Source: Inquilinus limosus DSM 16000 (GTDB taxonomy: Bacteria > Pseudomonadota > Alphaproteobacteria > DSM-16000 > Inquilinaceae). Taken from it: a stretch of 38,273 nucleotides of DNA. The notes under the pieces were generated by a model, which was not told where the DNA came from, did no database searches, and saw only the letters and a program-made list of their open reading frames with translations. The stretch is taken from assembly GCF_000423185.1 (NCBI RefSeq), contig NZ_AUHM01000046.1, forward strand, positions 1 through 38,273, written 5' to 3'. This document shows positions 17,546 to 25,221 of this stretch, piece after piece. Position 1 is the first letter of the stretch; each line of letters opens with the position of its first letter. Made by a program: the position numbers and the translations under genes.

Positions 17546-17806
17546 ATGAAACTGTTCGTCATCGAGAGGACCATTCCCGGCATCGGCATCGCGGGGCGGC
17601 AGCTCTGGGGACCGACCGCGCAGTCGGGCACGGACGCGTTGGCGCCCGACATCCGGTGGGTCGAGAGCTTCGTCGCGGTCGACCGGACCTTCTGCGTCTT
17701 TCTCGCGAAGGATGAGGAGACGATCCGGCAGCATTCGGATCTCACCGGCCTGCCGGCCACCCGGATCACCGAGATCCGGCGGATCCTCGATCCGACGGAC
17801 GCCTGA
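17546..17806 (+). CDS. DUF4242 (SCO4226-like) protein, copy 2
   Basis: An 86-residue paralogue of the protein at 14322, sharing FVIERxIPGIG, LAPDIxWVES, TFCVxLAxDE, IRxHxxLxGxPAxRI and the final LDPT. It is shorter near residue 20, where copy 1 has a few more residues. The start follows GGAAGGAGCACGATGG. It lies 26 bases after the RTX gene and may be cotranscribed with it. The two DUF4242 genes bracket DUF1127, mddA and the RTX gene. Confidence 0.82.
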   Translation: MKLFVIERTIPGIGIAGRQLWGPTAQSGTDALAPDIRWVESFVAVDRTFCVFLAKDEETIRQHSDLTGLPATRITEIRRILDPTDA

Positions 17807-17879
17807 GCCGATCCGGCCCTCCGCCGGTCGGTCCTCGCAGCGCCGCTCATCGCGGCTCTGGCAGCAGATGGTCGCGTAG

Positions 17880-18140
17880 AAGCCGGGAAGCGTCTGCGCG
17901 GCCGCGCCTCCGCCTTCTCCCAGGCGGTCGGCTTCGGCGGTGCCGGCGGTCGCCCTGATCACCTATGGGCTGGTGCCGGCCCAGCCCATAGGCGTCGACG
18001 GCTGGCGCCGGTCGGCCCGCTGTTCGGGCTCCTGATCGGCGACCGGTTCGAGCGCAAGCACATCATCGTCGCGATGGCCGGCACGGTGGCCGTGGCGGGG
18101 CTGCTGTTCTCCCAGGCCGGCAGCGCGCCGGCGATCCGTC
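17880..18140 (+). pseudogene. Decayed MFS transporter remnant
   Basis: No intact gene fills 17807-18179, but pieces of a major facilitator transporter can be read in shifting frames. LRGRASAFSQAVGFGG begins near 17894. AVALITYGLVPAQPIGVDGW follows in another frame near 17940-18000. GPLFGLLIGDRFERKHIIVAMAGTVAVAGLLFSQ lies near 18018-18120, with the MFS loop motif GDRFERK. The frame changes and the loss of most helices show that it is non-functional. The extent given is approximate. Confidence 0.65.
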
Positions 18141-18179
18141 GCGCTCGAACGCCTGTCGCATTAGCACGGAAAGGCCGGA

Positions 18180-19211
18180 TCACCGCCTCCGCGAGCTGGC
18201 GCGGGCGACCACGCGCGGCTGGATCAGCAGGTGCTGGGCCTCGGCCCGGCCCCGGATGCGCTCGATCAGCAGCCGCGCGCATTGCAGCCCCAGCGTCTCG
18301 CCGGACTGGTCGACGCTGGTCATGTCGTTCTGCGCCATCTCGCAGAACATGGTGTTGTCGTAGCCGACGACGGCGAGGTCGCCGGGCACCGCCAGGCCCA
18401 GCCCGATGGCGACGCTGATCACCTCCAGCGCCACGAAGTCGGTCCAGCAGAACAGCGCCTCGGGCCGGTCCGGGCCCTGAAGCAGGTGCCGCGCCGCGGT
18501 CTGGATCTCGCGCAGCGTCAGGGCGGCGCGGGTGACGCTGGCGTGCCGGCCCAGCCCCATCGCCTCCATCGCCGCCCGGTAGCCCTGTTCGCGCTTCCAG
18601 GTCACCGCCGTCTCCGGCGTGCCGCGGTCGAGGGCCAGGCTGAACATGCCGATGTTGCGGTAGCCGCCATCGGCCAGGTGCTGCACCACCAGCCGGGCGC
18701 CCAGCTCGTCGTCGTTGTTGACCGTGTCGAACGCCGTCGCCTCCGGCTGGTGATGGCCGATGGCGACGATCGGGATGCGCCGGGCGAGGGTGGCGAGCGC
18801 GTCCACCGGGATATGCGGGGCGATCAGGATCAGCCCGTCCATCTGCCGGTCCAGCATCGATTCGATCAGGTCTCCCTCGATCGCCTTCGATCCCTGATTG
18901 ATGCCGAGCAGCGGCTGGTACTGCGTGCGTTCCAGCGCGGCGTTGATGCCGGTCATGATGTCGGCGAAGAACGGGTTGCGGATGTCCGACAGGGTGATGC
19001 CCAGCGTGTAGGTCTGCCCCCGCATGCCGCGGGCTGCCGCCAGCGGCCGATAGCCCAGCCGCGCCATCGAGGCCCGCACCTTGCCGCGCAGCGCCTCGCT
19101 GACGCCGTAGGCGTCGCGCAGCACCTTCGACACCGCGGCGACCGACACGCCGGCGTCCTGGGCGACGTCCCGGATCGTCACCCGCTGCGTCCGCCTGCCG
19201 TTCGCCTCCAT
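18180..19211 (-). CDS. LacI-family transcriptional regulator of the rhamnoside locus
   Basis: A 343-residue LacI-type repressor: helix-turn-helix at about residues 10-60 (VTIRDVAQDAGVSVAAVSKVLR, with hinge-region LGYRPLAAARGMRG), then a periplasmic-binding-protein-like sugar domain (GITLSDIRNPFFADIMTGIN, RIPIVAIGHHQPEA, AVVGYDNTMFCEMAQNDMTSVDQ). It is divergent from the GH78 gene with 130 bp between, holding inverted repeats that could be its operator. The likely inducer is a rhamnose-containing sugar or its product, inferred from the neighbours. Confidence 0.92.
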   Translation of the reverse strand: MEANGRRTQRVTIRDVAQDAGVSVAAVSKVLRDAYGVSEALRGKVRASMARLGYRPLAAARGMRGQTYTLGITLSDIRNPFFADIMTGINAALERTQYQPLLGINQGSKAIEGDLIESMLDRQMDGLILIAPHIPVDALATLARRIPIVAIGHHQPEATAFDTVNNDDELGARLVVQHLADGGYRNIGMFSLALDRGTPETAVTWKREQGYRAAMEAMGLGRHASVTRAALTLREIQTAARHLLQGPDRPEALFCWTDFVALEVISVAIGLGLAVPGDLAVVGYDNTMFCEMAQNDMTSVDQSGETLGLQCARLLIERIRGRAEAQHLLIQPRVVARASSRRR

Positions 19212-19276
19212 TCCGCCTCCGCGCCGCGCCCCGCGTCACCTGATCGTGCCGATTTCCGGTTGTCAAACGGCGAGGT

Positions 19277-19308
19277 CTGTAGAACGATACACGTAGAACA
19301 TTCTACAG
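19277..19308. promoter_or_regulatory. Candidate operator cluster between lacI-type gene and GH78 gene
   Basis: Three copies of the half-site GTAGAA occur in 32 bp: forward at 19279 and 19293, and inverted at 19301-19306. Together they form GTAGAACATTCTAC (19293-19306) and a wider pair CTGTAGAA / TTCTACAG (19277-19284, 19301-19308). The overlapping TGTAGAACGATACA (19278-19291) has the central CG and symmetric ends usual for LacI-family operators. The cluster lies 34 bp ahead of the GH78 start. Confidence 0.5.
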
Positions 19309-19341
19309 CCATTCGCAGGCATCGTCAGGGGAGGAGCGGGG

Positions 19342-21678
19342 ATGCAGGAGATCGCCTCGGCGGAGCTCCGTCGCGATGCGCAGTCCGGCTGGTCGGCCGA
19401 TATGGTGCGGCCGCTGGCCGACCGGGGCGTCGGCACCCCGGCCAGCTTCCTGCGCAAGGACTTCCGGCTCGACCGGGCCCCCGGCGACGAGGTGCTGCGG
19501 ATCAGCGCGCTCGGGCTCTACCGCTGCTTCATCAACGGCCGGCGGGTCGGCGAGGATCTGCTGACCCCGGGTTGGACCTGCTACGACAAGCGGCTGTCCT
19601 ACCAGAGCTACCGGGTCGGCGACCTGCTGAAGCCGGGCGAGAACCGGATCGAGATCTGGCTCGCCGACGGCTGGCTGCGCTCGCAGCTGATGTGGCGCCG
19701 CGAGAAGAAGTTCAACGTCTGGGGCGAGCACATCGCCGCGATCGCCGAGCTGCGCGGCGGCTCCGGCGCGCTGTTGCTCGCCACCGATGGAAGCTGGGCC
19801 AGCGGCGAGCTGCCGGTGCGCAAATCCGGGATCTATTTCGGCGAGATCTACGATGCGCGGGTCGAGCCGCAGGCGACCGCCGGCAGCGCGGTGCTGCCCT
19901 TCGACGCCTCGGTCCTGATCCCGCACGAGACCCGGCCGGTGCGCGAGCGCCCGCCGCTGCCGGTGGTGAAGTCGTGGCCGGACGGGGAGGGCCGGACGAT
20001 CCACGATTTCGGCCAGAACAGCGCCGGCTACGTCGCCTTCACCGTGAAGGGCGAGCGCGGCGCGCGGATCGTCGTGGAGCACGCCGAGGTGCTGGACCGC
20101 GACGGCCGGTTCGACAACGCCAACTTCCGCACGGCGGAGGCGCGGCTGGAATACGTGCTGAAGGGGGAGGGCGAGGAATCCTACCGCCCGATCTTCACCT
20201 TCCAGGGCTTCCGCTACGCCCGGATCGCGATCGAGGGGCGGGCCGAGGTCACCTCCATCGTCTCGGTCCCGATCACCTCGGTGGGCCAGCCCGCGGCGTC
20301 CTTCACCACCGGGCACCCGCTGGTCAACCGGCTGGTCGAGAACACCATCTGGTCGCAGCGCGCCAACTTCATCGAGGTGCCGACCGACTGCCCGCAGCGC
20401 GACGAGCGCCTGGGCTGGACCGGCGACGCCCAGGTCTTCGCCGGCGCCGCCTGCTATCTGCACGACTGCCAGGGCTTCCTGCGCAAATACATCCGCGACG
20501 TGATGGCGGACCAGCGGCCGGACGGCGCGATCCCGCATGTCTCGCCCGACCCGACCCGGATGAAGCCGGAGAACTTCATCAACTTCGCCGGCTCGACCGG
20601 CTGGGGCGACGCGATCGCGGTCATCCCCTGGACGTTGTGGCTGCATTACGGCGACCGCGCGATCCTGGAGGAGGCGCTGCCGGCGATGGTCCGCTGGGTC
20701 GACTTCGTCTGGTCGATCAGCGACGGGCCGATCGTCCGGCCGCCACCCGGCCGCGACCAGCGCGGCTTCACCTTCGGCGACTGGCTGCAGCCCGGCGGCC
20801 CGACCGAGAAGCCCTGGCCCACCATCGGCGACGACGCCGCGGCGACGATCTACCTGTTCATCGCCGGGACCCTGACGGCCCGGATCGCCCGGCTGGTCGG
20901 GGAAGCGGGGATCGCCGAGCGCCTGGACGGAATGGCGGAGGAGGTGAAGCAGGCCTTCGCATGCGAGTTCATCACCCCCTCCGGCCGCCTGCTCTATGAC
21001 GACCAGACCTCCTATGCGCTCGCCTTCCTGCACGGGCTGATCCCGGAGGAGCACCGGGAGGCCGCCAGGCGCTACTTCAGGGCCGCGGTCGAGCGCACCG
21101 GCGGCCGGGTCGGCACCGGCTTCATCGGCACGCCGGCGCTGCTGCCGGCCCTGGCCGAAATCGGCGAGCGCCAGCTGGCGGGCCGGGTGCTGCTGCAGGA
21201 GGAGGTCCCAGGCTGGCTCTACCAGGTGAAGATGGGGGCCACCAGCATCTGGGAGCGCTGGGACGCGATCAAGCCCGACGGCACGATCTTCGAGCCTGCG
21301 ATGAACTCCTACAACCACTACGCCTATGGCGCGATCTGCCAGTGGCTGTTCGAGGGCGTGGCGGGGTTCCGGCCCGATCCGGAGCGGCCGGGCTTCCGGC
21401 ACATCCTGTTCGAGCCGACCATCATCCCGGCGCTGTCGCCGGTCGCCGCCCATCACGACACCGCGGCGGGGCGCGTCGCGGCCGGCTGGACGGTGGAGGG
21501 CGACCGGGTGACCTATTCGGTCACGGTGCCGGACGGGGCGACCGGGTCGCTGCGCCTGCCGCCCGAATACCGCGACGTCGCGGTCGACGGTGCGCCGCCG
21601 GCCGGCGACATTGCCGGGGCCGGCGTACCGCTCGCGCCCGGCAGCCACCGCATCACCTTCCGGATCGGGGGAGGATGA
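19342..21678 (+). CDS. GH78 alpha-L-rhamnosidase
   Basis: A 778-residue glycoside hydrolase of family 78 that releases terminal L-rhamnose from oligosaccharides or glycosides by inversion. N-terminal beta domains (about residues 20-320, including FRKDF-type and INGRRVGEDLLTPGWT motifs) precede the (alpha/alpha)6 barrel. The catalytic acidic residues are seen in CPQRDERLGWTGDAQ (Asp354, Glu355, Asp362) and in SIWERWD (Glu638), with the C-terminal beta domain after about 690. There is no signal peptide, so it should act in the cytoplasm on imported sugars. GGGGAGGAG precedes the ATG. It lies just ahead of an ABC importer, with the LacI gene divergent. Confidence 0.93.
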   Translation: MQEIASAELRRDAQSGWSADMVRPLADRGVGTPASFLRKDFRLDRAPGDEVLRISALGLYRCFINGRRVGEDLLTPGWTCYDKRLSYQSYRVGDLLKPGENRIEIWLADGWLRSQLMWRREKKFNVWGEHIAAIAELRGGSGALLLATDGSWASGELPVRKSGIYFGEIYDARVEPQATAGSAVLPFDASVLIPHETRPVRERPPLPVVKSWPDGEGRTIHDFGQNSAGYVAFTVKGERGARIVVEHAEVLDRDGRFDNANFRTAEARLEYVLKGEGEESYRPIFTFQGFRYARIAIEGRAEVTSIVSVPITSVGQPAASFTTGHPLVNRLVENTIWSQRANFIEVPTDCPQRDERLGWTGDAQVFAGAACYLHDCQGFLRKYIRDVMADQRPDGAIPHVSPDPTRMKPENFINFAGSTGWGDAIAVIPWTLWLHYGDRAILEEALPAMVRWVDFVWSISDGPIVRPPPGRDQRGFTFGDWLQPGGPTEKPWPTIGDDAAATIYLFIAGTLTARIARLVGEAGIAERLDGMAEEVKQAFACEFITPSGRLLYDDQTSYALAFLHGLIPEEHREAARRYFRAAVERTGGRVGTGFIGTPALLPALAEIGERQLAGRVLLQEEVPGWLYQVKMGATSIWERWDAIKPDGTIFEPAMNSYNHYAYGAICQWLFEGVAGFRPDPERPGFRHILFEPTIIPALSPVAAHHDTAAGRVAAGWTVEGDRVTYSVTVPDGATGSLRLPPEYRDVAVDGAPPAGDIAGAGVPLAPGSHRITFRIGGG

Positions 21679-21754
21679 CGTCGATGTGACCCGCCGCGGG
21701 GCGGGCATCCACAATCCGAGGCAGGACCTTCGGGACAGCAGGGAGGAGACCGGG

Positions 21755-23056
21755 ATGACCATCGTGCTTCGGCATGCCCGTGCGGCGTTCGCGGCCGGCC
21801 TGTTCGCCCTGGCCGGGATCGCCACCGGGATGACGGGGGCGGCCCAGGCCCAGACGCAGCTGACGCTGCTCGTCAGCAGCTCGTCCAACAACCAGGCCCT
21901 CGCCGAGGGTCTGGTCGCGGATTTCGAGGCCGCGAACCCGGACATCGACATCGAGATCGAGACCCGGCCGGGCGGCGGCGAGGGCGACAACATCGTCAAG
22001 ACCCGGCTCGCCACCGGCGCGATGGCCGACATCTTCTACTACAACTCCGGCTCGCTGTTCCGGGCGATCAACCCGCAGAAGAACCTGGTCGACCTGACCG
22101 ACGAGCCCTGGCAGGCGGATGTCGACGACAGCTTCAAGGCCGTGGTCACGGCGGGCGGCCGCCTCTACGGCGCCCCGGCCGAAGCGGTGATGGCCGGCGG
22201 CATCTTCTACAACCGCAAGATCTACGCCCAGCTCGGCCTCGAGGTGCCGAAGAGCTGGGACCAGTTCATGGCCAACAACGAGAAGATCAAGGCGGCCGGG
22301 ATCCCGCCGGTGATCCAGACCTACCGCGATACCTGGACCTCGCAGCTTCTGCTGCTGGCCGACTTCTTCAACGTCCAGGCCGCCGAGCCGGATTTCGCCG
22401 AGCGCTACACGTCCAACCAGGCCAAGTTCGCGACCTCCCCGGCCGCCCGCAAAGGCTTCGAGCGACTGGAGGCGGTACACGCCGCCGGCTTCCAGAACGA
22501 GGATTTCGGCGCCGCCAGCTACGAGGACGGTCTGCGCATGCTGGCGGACGGGGAGGGGGCGCATTACCCGATGCTGACCTTCGCCATCGGCGCGCTGGCG
22601 GCCACATATCCCGACCAGCTCGGCGACATCGGCTTCTTCGCCCAGCCGGGCGACGATCCCGCCCGCAACGGGCTGACCGTCTGGCTGCCGGCCGGCTTCT
22701 ATATCCCGGCGGCCAGCCCGAACATCGAGGCGGCGAAAAGGTTCCTGGCCTTCGTCGCCAGCCCGGCGGGATGCGCGGCGGAGCTCAAGGCCCTGGGCGC
22801 CGTCGGCCCCTTCCGGATCAGGAGCTGCACGCTGCCGGAGACGATGCCGCCGGCGGTCAAGGACATGCTGCCCTATTTCGCGGATCGGGCCCGGAACGCG
22901 CCGGCGCTGGAATTCGTCTCGCCGGTGAAGGGCCCGGCGCTGGAGCAGATCACGGTCGAGGTCGGCTCCGGCATCCGCCCCGCCGCCGACGCCGCGGCGC
23001 TGTACGACGAGGACGTGCGCAAGCAGGCCCAGCAGCTCGGCCTGGCCGGGTGGTAG
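21755..23056 (+). CDS. Sugar ABC transporter substrate-binding protein
   Basis: A 433-residue family 1 extracellular solute-binding protein. Residues 1-32 form a signal peptide ending AAQAQ, with cleavage expected near AQA-QTQL. The binding-protein pattern follows: LVADFEAANPDIDIEIETRPGG, KTRLATGAMADIFYYNSGSLF, YGAPAEAVMAGGIFYNRKIYAQLGLEVPKSWDQF and the C-terminal AAKRFLAFVAS. The start follows GGGAGGAGACCGGG. It sits between GH78 and two permease genes, but a 202-bp palindromic repeat separates it from the permeases. The ligand is probably a rhamnose-containing oligosaccharide, inferred from GH78. Confidence 0.92.
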   Translation: MTIVLRHARAAFAAGLFALAGIATGMTGAAQAQTQLTLLVSSSSNNQALAEGLVADFEAANPDIDIEIETRPGGGEGDNIVKTRLATGAMADIFYYNSGSLFRAINPQKNLVDLTDEPWQADVDDSFKAVVTAGGRLYGAPAEAVMAGGIFYNRKIYAQLGLEVPKSWDQFMANNEKIKAAGIPPVIQTYRDTWTSQLLLLADFFNVQAAEPDFAERYTSNQAKFATSPAARKGFERLEAVHAAGFQNEDFGAASYEDGLRMLADGEGAHYPMLTFAIGALAATYPDQLGDIGFFAQPGDDPARNGLTVWLPAGFYIPAASPNIEAAKRFLAFVASPAGCAAELKALGAVGPFRIRSCTLPETMPPAVKDMLPYFADRARNAPALEFVSPVKGPALEQITVEVGSGIRPAADAAALYDEDVRKQAQQLGLAGW

Positions 23057-23097
23057 GCGGCGGATGTTCAAGCGACGATGGGTACGGAAACGCATTG

Positions 23098-23299
23098 CCT
23101 CTCCCGCTTGCGGGAGAGGTCGGGCTCGCGAAGCGAGACCGGGTGAGGGGGCGTCACGGTCTCGCCGAGAGAACGGCCTTGTCGCAGATGAGCGGATGAT
23201 CCGCACATAGTTCTGAAGCCTTGGTTCCTGGGATCGCGGCCGCTTGCCCTCACCCGGAGCCGCTGGCGCGGCTCCGACCTCTCCCGCAAGTGGGAGAGG
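23098..23299. repeat. Dispersed palindromic repeat (BIME-like), copy C, between binding-protein and permease genes
   Basis: Outer hairpins lie at 23098-23119 and 23278-23299, each followed inward by a second hairpin and GGGTGAGGG. One outer arm has a single change (GTGGGAGAGG), which leaves a G-T pair. The left second hairpin is GGGCTCGC-GAA-GCGAGACC and the right one GGAGCCGC...GCGGCTCC. The central spacer (about 95 bp) has no similarity to those of copies A and B. The position, downstream of the binding-protein gene in an ABC operon, is where such hairpins often protect the upstream message. Confidence 0.92.
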
Positions 23300-23356
23300 C
23301 AATCGGAGCGCGGTCAGGGGAGTTGCAAATACATCGATCGCAGGAGAGGGACGCCC

Positions 23357-24268
23357 GTGGCAGACATAACCCGCAGCATGCCGCTCGATCTCGCTCCCGC
23401 GCCCCGGCGCCGGCCCGGGTCGCCCTATCCGGCCTGGTTCTACCTGCCGGCGGCGGTCATCTATGGCGGGCTGTTCCTGCTGCCGACCTTCTCCTCGCTC
23501 TATTTCAGCCTGACGCGCTGGACGCTGTTCGAATCCACCTTCATCGGCCTCGACAACTTCGCCCAGTTCCTGCGCGAGCCCTTCCTGCTGCAGGGGCTGG
23601 TCAACACCGTGATCTTCGCGATCACCACCTCCGGCCTGAAGGTGGTGCTGGGCCTCGCTCTCGCCGTGCTGCTGACCTCGCAGATCCTGGCGCGCGGCTT
23701 CCTGCGCTCGGTGGTGTTCTTCCCGGTGCTGGTGTCGACCGTCGGCGTCGGCATCACCTTCACGGTGCTGATGCATCCGACCCAGGGCGCGATCAACGAG
23801 GCCCTGGCGGTGCTCGGCATCAAGGGGCCGGGCTGGCTGACCGACCCCGGCCTCGCCATCTTCTCCGTCGCCCTGGTCGATGTCTGGAAGGGCGTCGGGC
23901 TGGCCACGGTGATCTTCATCGCCGGCATCGTCTCGATCCCGCGCGAATACCACGACGCGGCACGGGTCGACGGCGCCGGCCCCTGGCAGCGCTTCCGCCG
24001 GATCACCCTGCCGCTGTGCCGGCCGGCCACCGTCACCGTGATCACCCTCAGCTTCATCGGCGGCCTCAGGACCTTCGACCTGATCTGGACCATGACCCGC
24101 GGCGGACCGGGCTTCTCCTCCGACGTCATCGCCTCGGTCATCTACAAGCAGTACCAGGCCGGCTTCTACGGCCTGTCGACCGCCGGCAACGTGGTGCTGT
24201 TCCTGCTGATCGCCGGGCTGGCGGTGCCGCTGACCCGCTTCCTCAACCGCAAGGAGGGCCATGAATGA
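23357..24268 (+). CDS. Sugar ABC transporter permease (MalF/UgpA type)
   Basis: A 303-residue inner-membrane permease with six hydrophobic segments and the ATPase-contact (EAA) loop near residues 195-220 (EYHDAARVDGAGPWQRFRRITLPL). The N-terminal 20 residues are cytoplasmic and Pro/Arg-rich. The start is GTG, after CAGGAGAGGGACGCCC. Its last four bases overlap the next permease (ATGA), so the two subunits are made together. It pairs with the binding protein at 21755. No ATPase gene is close by. Confidence 0.92.
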   Translation: MADITRSMPLDLAPAPRRRPGSPYPAWFYLPAAVIYGGLFLLPTFSSLYFSLTRWTLFESTFIGLDNFAQFLREPFLLQGLVNTVIFAITTSGLKVVLGLALAVLLTSQILARGFLRSVVFFPVLVSTVGVGITFTVLMHPTQGAINEALAVLGIKGPGWLTDPGLAIFSVALVDVWKGVGLATVIFIAGIVSIPREYHDAARVDGAGPWQRFRRITLPLCRPATVTVITLSFIGGLRTFDLIWTMTRGGPGFSSDVIASVIYKQYQAGFYGLSTAGNVVLFLLIAGLAVPLTRFLNRKEGHE

Positions 24269-25092
24269 GCGCGCTGCGCCGCTACGGGGGCAGCGCCGCG
24301 GCCGTCCTGGCCGCGGGTCTGGTGTTCCTGGTCCCCTTCGCCTTCATCCTGCTGACCGCGGTGAAGGACCGCCGGCAGGCGGCGCGGCTCGACTTCTCCT
24401 GGCCGACCGGCTTCCACGCCTGGGACAACCTTGTCCAGGTGGTCACCGCTCGGAACTGGATGGTGGTCACCGCCTTCGTCAACTCGACCATCCTCACGGT
24501 CGGCGCCGTCACCCTGCTGGTGATCCTCGGCGCCATGGTCGGCTTCGTGCTGCAGCGCCGCAGCACGCGCTGGACCGGCCTCGTCAACTTCCTGGTGCTG
24601 GCCGGGCTGATGATGCCGCCGGCGGTGGTGCCGACGATCTGGCTGCTGCAGGGCCTCGGCCTGTTCGGCACGCTGCACGGGCTGGTGCTGATCGAGGTGG
24701 CCTACCACCTCTCCTTCTGCATCCTGCTCTATCGGGCCTTCATCGCCACGATCCCGCGCGAGCTGGACGAGGCCGCGATCATCGACGGCGCCCGCCCGCT
24801 GGCCATCTTCTTCCGGGTGATCCTGCCGCTGCTGTGGCCGGTCACGGTGACGGTGATCGTCGTGCAGTCGGTGGCGATCTTCAACGACTTCGTCAACCCG
24901 CTCTACTACTTGCCGGGCAACAAGAACGCCACGGTGCAGCTGACGCTCTACAATTTCCAGAGCCAGTACAACACGTCGTACAACCTGCTGTTCATGGATA
25001 TCGTGCTGATCACGATCCCGCCGCTGCTGGTGTTCCTCTTCCTCAACCGCCAGATCGTGGCCGGGATGACGGCCGGGGCGGTGAAGGGGTGA
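24265..25092 (+). CDS. Sugar ABC transporter permease (MalG/UgpE type)
   Basis: A 275-residue second permease subunit with six hydrophobic segments and an EAA loop (ELDEAAIIDGARPLAIFFRVILPLL, about residues 172-196). The start ATG overlaps the preceding stop. The gene closes the operon; a palindromic repeat (25114-25199) and a convergent Crp-type regulator follow. Carbohydrate importers without their own ATPase usually share an MsmK/UgpC-type ATPase encoded elsewhere, which probably applies here. Confidence 0.92.
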   Translation: MSALRRYGGSAAAVLAAGLVFLVPFAFILLTAVKDRRQAARLDFSWPTGFHAWDNLVQVVTARNWMVVTAFVNSTILTVGAVTLLVILGAMVGFVLQRRSTRWTGLVNFLVLAGLMMPPAVVPTIWLLQGLGLFGTLHGLVLIEVAYHLSFCILLYRAFIATIPRELDEAAIIDGARPLAIFFRVILPLLWPVTVTVIVVQSVAIFNDFVNPLYYLPGNKNATVQLTLYNFQSQYNTSYNLLFMDIVLITIPPLLVFLFLNRQIVAGMTAGAVKG

Positions 25093-25113
25093 CCGGCGCG
25101 ACGTACCCCCAGC

Positions 25114-25199
25114 CGTCATTGCGAGGAGGCGAAGCCGACGAAGCAATCCAGGGGCCGGTGCGAGCCGCCCTGGATTGCTTCGCTGCGCTCGCAATGACG
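25114..25199. repeat. Second dispersed palindromic repeat family (CGTCATTGCGAG ... CAATCCAGG type)
   Basis: Imperfect inverted arms of about 31-39 bases: the left begins CGTCATTGCGAG and ends CAATCCAGG (25114-25152), and the right begins CCTGGATTGCTTCG and ends CGCAATGACG (25169-25199). The 16-base centre is GC-rich. This is a widespread repeat type in proteobacteria and is distinct from the CCTCTCCCGC family. It lies between two convergent genes, where it could act as a two-way terminator. Confidence 0.88.
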
Positions 25200-25221
25200 A
25201 TCAACTCATCGACTCGCCAAC

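Noticed and set aside
19303-22032. A 909-codon open frame on the minus strand opposite the GH78 and binding-protein genes
   Set aside because: It lies antisense to clearly conserved genes, has an Arg/Asp/His-rich composition typical of shadow frames in high-GC DNA, and shows no domain.
3798-23299. The palindromic repeats as a CRISPR array or as rho-independent terminators only
   Set aside because: Copies are kilobases apart, have two different hairpins in mirrored halves and lack regular spacers. Two lie inside coding frames, where termination would be harmful.
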